DNA from: Streptomyces sp. TS71-3
Lineage (GTDB): Bacteria; Actinomycetota; Actinomycetes; Streptomycetales; Streptomycetaceae
Length of the DNA stretch: 64,000 nucleotides
Reading direction: 5' to 3'
NCBI RefSeq assembly: GCF_018327685.1
Contig: NZ_BNEL01000003.1
Coordinates: 2,480,001-2,544,000, forward strand
Shown: one piece after another, positions 61,354 to 64,000 of the stretch
Layout: the number at the start of each line of letters is the position of its first letter
How positions within the stretch are numbered: position 1 is the stretch's first letter
Made by a program: the position numbers and the translations under genes
Notes under the pieces: model-generated
What the model was told of the DNA's origin: nothing
Database searches by the model: none
The model's input: only the letters and a program-made list of their open reading frames with translations

Positions 61354-61524
61354 ATGGCGAGTTACCCTTCGGGGTTCCCGCAAACATCCCTGAATAAAGA
61401 ATCTTGGAATTCGGGTTTCACCGTACGGTCACGGATGTGCCTGCTCCCGCCTCACCCCAGTTCACGCCTCTGTGGCCGGTCACAGGCCGGCTTGATCGGG
61501 GTAAGGGGCACATGCGCAAGTTGA
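61354..61524 (+). CDS. Possible 56-residue small ORF with a strong ribosome site
   Basis: ATG 61354 follows AGGAGG (spacing 9) in an A-rich leader and runs 56 codons to TGA 61524. The product begins MASYPSGFPQTSLNKESW and ends GVRGTCAS. It has no signal peptide and only two Cys. Its composition (Ser, Asn, Lys) is unlike the chromosome average. Codon bias is not clearly Streptomyces-like, so it may be non-coding. If real, it is transcribed toward the arginine deiminase gene. It might be a leader peptide or a precursor. Confidence 0.25.
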   Translation: MASYPSGFPQTSLNKESWNSGFTVRSRMCLLPPHPSSRLCGRSQAGLIGVRGTCAS

Positions 61525-61549
61525 CATGGATATGCGGCACACCTAGCGT
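61521..61549 (+). promoter_or_regulatory. Near-consensus promoter for the arginine deiminase arm
   Basis: Forward -35 TTGACA (61521-61526), 17-bp spacer, -10 TAGCGT (61544-61549). Initiation near 61556 gives a leader of about 280 bases before ATG 61837. The rest of the gap (61550-61836) has no gene I can support. Confidence 0.65.
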
Positions 61550-61836
61550 CATAAATCGCTACTCGAATGCGGCAGAGCGCTGGATGCGCAGTTCTTGATC
61601 TCACCCGGATCCGTCATCTGCGCCGTTACGGTGTTCTGGTCCGCGTATTCGCACGTCGTCGCAGTCTCTTGATCGAAATTGTTCGGTGTGCTGATCCACG
61701 CGCCGATTGTCACGACCGCCGCGGGAATCCAGCACCGACGCCTCCTCAAAGCTGCGCATGGCACGGCCACGCGTGATTTCCCACCTCTGCGTGCCGTCCA
61801 CATCTGTCTATGCCGTCCACGTCCGGAAGGCGCCTC

Positions 61837-63240
61837 ATGCAGCCGTTACAAGCCGGCAGTTCCTCCCTTTCCGCTCCGCGAACGGACACCGAAGCGCCAT
61901 CCCCACCGCCTACGGGGCGCCTCGCCGTGCCCCGTCAGGCGGGCGGAGTCGCCCCAGCCCGGCGGCAGGTGGCCGGAGCCGAACCGGCGGAACCGGCGCC
62001 TGTGCCGACGGAGGCCGAGCAGACGCTGTGCTCGGCTTTTCACGGCGCCCGCGTGACCAGCGAGGTCGGCTCGCTGCGCCGGGTGCTCGTGCACCGGCCC
62101 GGCGAAGAACTGGAGCGGCTGCTCCCGGACAACCACCGGGACCTGCTGTTCGACGACATCCCCTGGCTCCACGCCGCCCAGGCGGAGCACGACACCTTCA
62201 CCTCCCTGCTGCGCGGCGAGGGCGCCGAGGTGGTCGAACTGACCACCGTGCTCGCCGCCGCGCTGGCCGACCCCGGGGCCCGCGAGGAACTGGCCACCGC
62301 GGCAGCGGACGGAGGGCGGCTCGGCCGGCCGCTGGCCGCGGCCGTGCGGCAGCACCTGCTGGAAGCCGAGGCGGGGCCTCTGGCGCGGCGTCTGCTCCGG
62401 GGTATCACCCTCGGCGAACTCCAGGAGTGGGCCCCGCACCGGACCCGGTACGCGCTGGCGGCATCCACCAGGCCACCCGAGTGGTTCGTCCTCCCGCCCC
62501 TGGTCAACTCCCTCTTCGTGCGCGACAGCAGCAGCTGGATCGACGGTGTCTGCGGCACCCACCACATGTCGTCGGCGGCCCGCTTCTTCGAGGGCCGGCA
62601 GTTGAGGACCGTGATGCGGGTCGCGGGCGCCGACGATGTCTGGGCCGGGGCCACGCCGCCCGTCGCCATGGAAGGCGGCGACCTGCTGCTGCTCGGCGAG
62701 GGCTGCGTCCTCATCGGCATCGGGGAACGCACCACCCCGGCGGCCGCCGAGGCGTTCGCGCAGCGGCTCCTCACCACCGGCGCGGCACGCCGGGTGTTCG
62801 GGGTGATCATGCCGCGGGAGCGGCAGAGCATGCACCTCGACACCGTCATGACGATGGTGGACCGGGAGACCTTCCTCGTCAGCAACGTGCACGAACAGCG
62901 CTGCCACTACGTCGAACTCTCCCTGGCCCGGCAGGGCGAGGTCAGGGCCGTGCCGCTCGACGACCCGTTCGCCTCCTTCGCCGGGGCCCTCGGCCTGCCC
63001 GCCCTGCGGCGGGTGGAGACCGGCGGCGACGACTTCGGGACCCGCAGGGAGCAGTGGAGCGACTCGGCGAACGTCCTGGCCCTGCGCCCCGGAACGGTCG
63101 TGGCCTACGACCGCAACACGGTGGCCAACCAGCGGCTCGACGAGGCGGGCATCGAGGTGCTCGTCATTCCCAGCTCGGAGCTCATCCGCGGCAGGGGCGG
63201 CCCGCACTGCCTGACCTGCCCGCTGCTGCGAGACCGCTGA
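61837..63240 (+). CDS. Arginine deiminase family protein with early TTA codon
   Basis: A 467-residue guanidino-group-modifying enzyme that resembles arginine deiminase (arginine to citrulline and NH3). ATG 61837 follows GGAAGG (spacing 6); ATG 61810 is a weaker option. Codon 4 (61846-61848) is TTA, so translation should need the bldA tRNA. The first 75 residues are Pro/Ala-rich. The catalytic domain follows: SEVGSLRRVLVHRPG, LLFDDIPWLHAAQAEHD, EGGDLLLLG, the His in SMHLDTVM, and the nucleophile Cys458 in GGPHCLTCP near the end. The first Cys motif is usually GPRCM, so Arg to His is a deviation. It may supply citrulline or modify a guanidino product. Confidence 0.85.
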   Translation: MQPLQAGSSSLSAPRTDTEAPSPPPTGRLAVPRQAGGVAPARRQVAGAEPAEPAPVPTEAEQTLCSAFHGARVTSEVGSLRRVLVHRPGEELERLLPDNHRDLLFDDIPWLHAAQAEHDTFTSLLRGEGAEVVELTTVLAAALADPGAREELATAAADGGRLGRPLAAAVRQHLLEAEAGPLARRLLRGITLGELQEWAPHRTRYALAASTRPPEWFVLPPLVNSLFVRDSSSWIDGVCGTHHMSSAARFFEGRQLRTVMRVAGADDVWAGATPPVAMEGGDLLLLGEGCVLIGIGERTTPAAAEAFAQRLLTTGAARRVFGVIMPRERQSMHLDTVMTMVDRETFLVSNVHEQRCHYVELSLARQGEVRAVPLDDPFASFAGALGLPALRRVETGGDDFGTRREQWSDSANVLALRPGTVVAYDRNTVANQRLDEAGIEVLVIPSSELIRGRGGPHCLTCPLLRDR

Positions 63241-63354
63241 ACGCGCGTAACGGCAGCGGACGGCACCGGACCGGACCACCGGGCGAGCACGAGGAATCAC
63301 AGGAAATCCCAAGGAATCACAAGGAATGCAGGCAAACACAGAAAAAGGAGCATC

Positions 63355-64000
63355 ATGACACTCTCACCCCAACGCGCCGCCCACGACGGCCGGTCCACGG
63401 CCACGATCACGCCGCCGCCCGACGAGCAGAAGGACACCGTCCGGTCGGTCTACCAGCGCGTCGCCGAGGAGTACGACGAGCGGATTCCCGGCGCCGGACC
63501 CTCGGACGACATGTTCACCGAGGCGGAGCGTGACTTCCTGCTGAAGCAGATCCGCCCGGGGGAGGACGTCCTCGACGTGGGATGCGGAACCGGACGGTTC
63601 ACCGTCCCGATGGCGGCCGCGGGAGCGCGGGTGAGCGGGCTGGACATCTCCGCCCCCATGCTGGACGTGGCGCGGCGCAAGCTGGAGGCCGAGAACGTCA
63701 CGGCCGACCTGCGGGAGGGGGACATGGCGAGGATGCCGTTCCCCGACGCGTCGTTCGACACGGTCAGCAGCATGCTGGCGCTGATGCACCTGCCGCTTGA
63801 GGACCGCCCCGCGGTGTTCGCCGAGATCCAGCGGGTGCTGCGGCCCGGCGGAAGGATGCTGCTGGGCGTGAAGAACTCCCTCTTCGAGCAGCTCTTCAAG
63901 GGCGACCGGTTCGCCTCGGTGGACGTCACCGACGTCGAGGACAAGCAGCTGCGGTTCACCGGGACCCGCAGCGGCGAGGAGTACACCGCGCCCTGGTACA
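63355..64000 (+). CDS. SAM-dependent methyltransferase, C-terminus cut by window edge
   Basis: At least 215 residues of a class I methyltransferase. ATG 63355 has a strong site, AAAAAGGAGCATC. The SAM motif is VLDVGCGTGRFTVPMA (about residue 72-87), the acidic strand VSGLDISAPML, and the post-I motif region DASFDTVSSMLALMHL. The reading frame stays open to the window end. It is 114 bp after the arginine deiminase and in the same direction, so it is probably part of the same transcript and tailors the product. The acceptor atom is unknown. Confidence 0.88.
   Translation, partial: MTLSPQRAAHDGRSTATITPPPDEQKDTVRSVYQRVAEEYDERIPGAGPSDDMFTEAERDFLLKQIRPGEDVLDVGCGTGRFTVPMAAAGARVSGLDISAPMLDVARRKLEAENVTADLREGDMARMPFPDASFDTVSSMLALMHLPLEDRPAVFAEIQRVLRPGGRMLLGVKNSLFEQLFKGDRFASVDVTDVEDKQLRFTGTRSGEEYTAPWY

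Noticed and set aside
61549..61803. An 84-codon minus-strand frame with a hydrophobic stretch and Asn/Gln/Thr-rich end
   Set aside because: It lies in a likely leader region, has no ribosome site at its start, and a nearby GAGGAGG points to a different, equally unconvincing frame.

Overview
The window is high-GC DNA with the codon use, GTG starts, ATGA/GTGA-coupled operons and rare TTA codons of Streptomyces or a close relative. I found no rRNA, tRNA, phage or CRISPR. Two specialised-metabolism loci and several catabolic or uptake operons dominate it; the species cannot be named from the sequence.

Region 1 (1-16 kb): an MFS transporter (running off the left edge) is divergent from an aromatic amino acid lyase-like protein with an atypical MIO triad. 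Then come an AfsR-type regulator, an ECF sigma factor and a LysR regulator. The LysR gene faces an inverted-repeat operator and a coupled operon: MmgE/PrpD, a half-length MmgE/PrpD, TctB-TctA-TctC, a third MmgE/PrpD, and an SDR lacking its catalytic Ser and Tyr. The operon probably imports and processes a carboxylic acid. A broken CHAT-domain gene follows.

Region 2 (17-26.3 kb): a compact polyketide locus with a BtrH-like acyltransferase, two free acyltransferase-fold proteins, one KS-KR-ACP protein with no AT domain, a MATE exporter and an FkbM methyltransferase. Two of its genes carry a TTA codon, and a MITE-like element sits exactly at the end of the first AT gene.

Region 3 (26.4-49 kb): an F420-type LLM oxidoreductase, an enoyl-CoA hydratase, a ThrE exporter, an SDR behind a clear promoter with paired operators, a sugar ABC transporter without its ATPase, a DeoR regulator and a GH4 glycosidase that share a repeated operator word, and a SpoIIE-type phosphatase. 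Next is an aerobic benzoyl-CoA (box) operon (BoxC, BoxB, benzoate-CoA ligase, amidohydrolase) with PaaX, a gamma-carbonic anhydrase-like protein and a PaaI thioesterase alongside. boxA and boxD are not in the window. An AraC regulator closes the region.

Region 4 (49-64 kb): a lipoprotein and a small secreted protein precede a second, unusual peptide-type locus. One strand reads acyl-CoA dehydrogenase, then a fused acyl-CoA-dehydrogenase-like/adenylation/PCP protein, thioesterase, copper amine oxidase, EctD-like hydroxylase and aldehyde dehydrogenase. The other strand reads a TTA-containing arginine deiminase and a methyltransferase that runs off the right edge. The two arms diverge from a 690-bp region holding two near-consensus promoters. 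I infer a pathway that loads an amino acid on the PCP, dehydrogenates it, and oxidises or hydroxylates an amine-bearing product. Regions 2 and 4 are the best candidates for undescribed chemistry.
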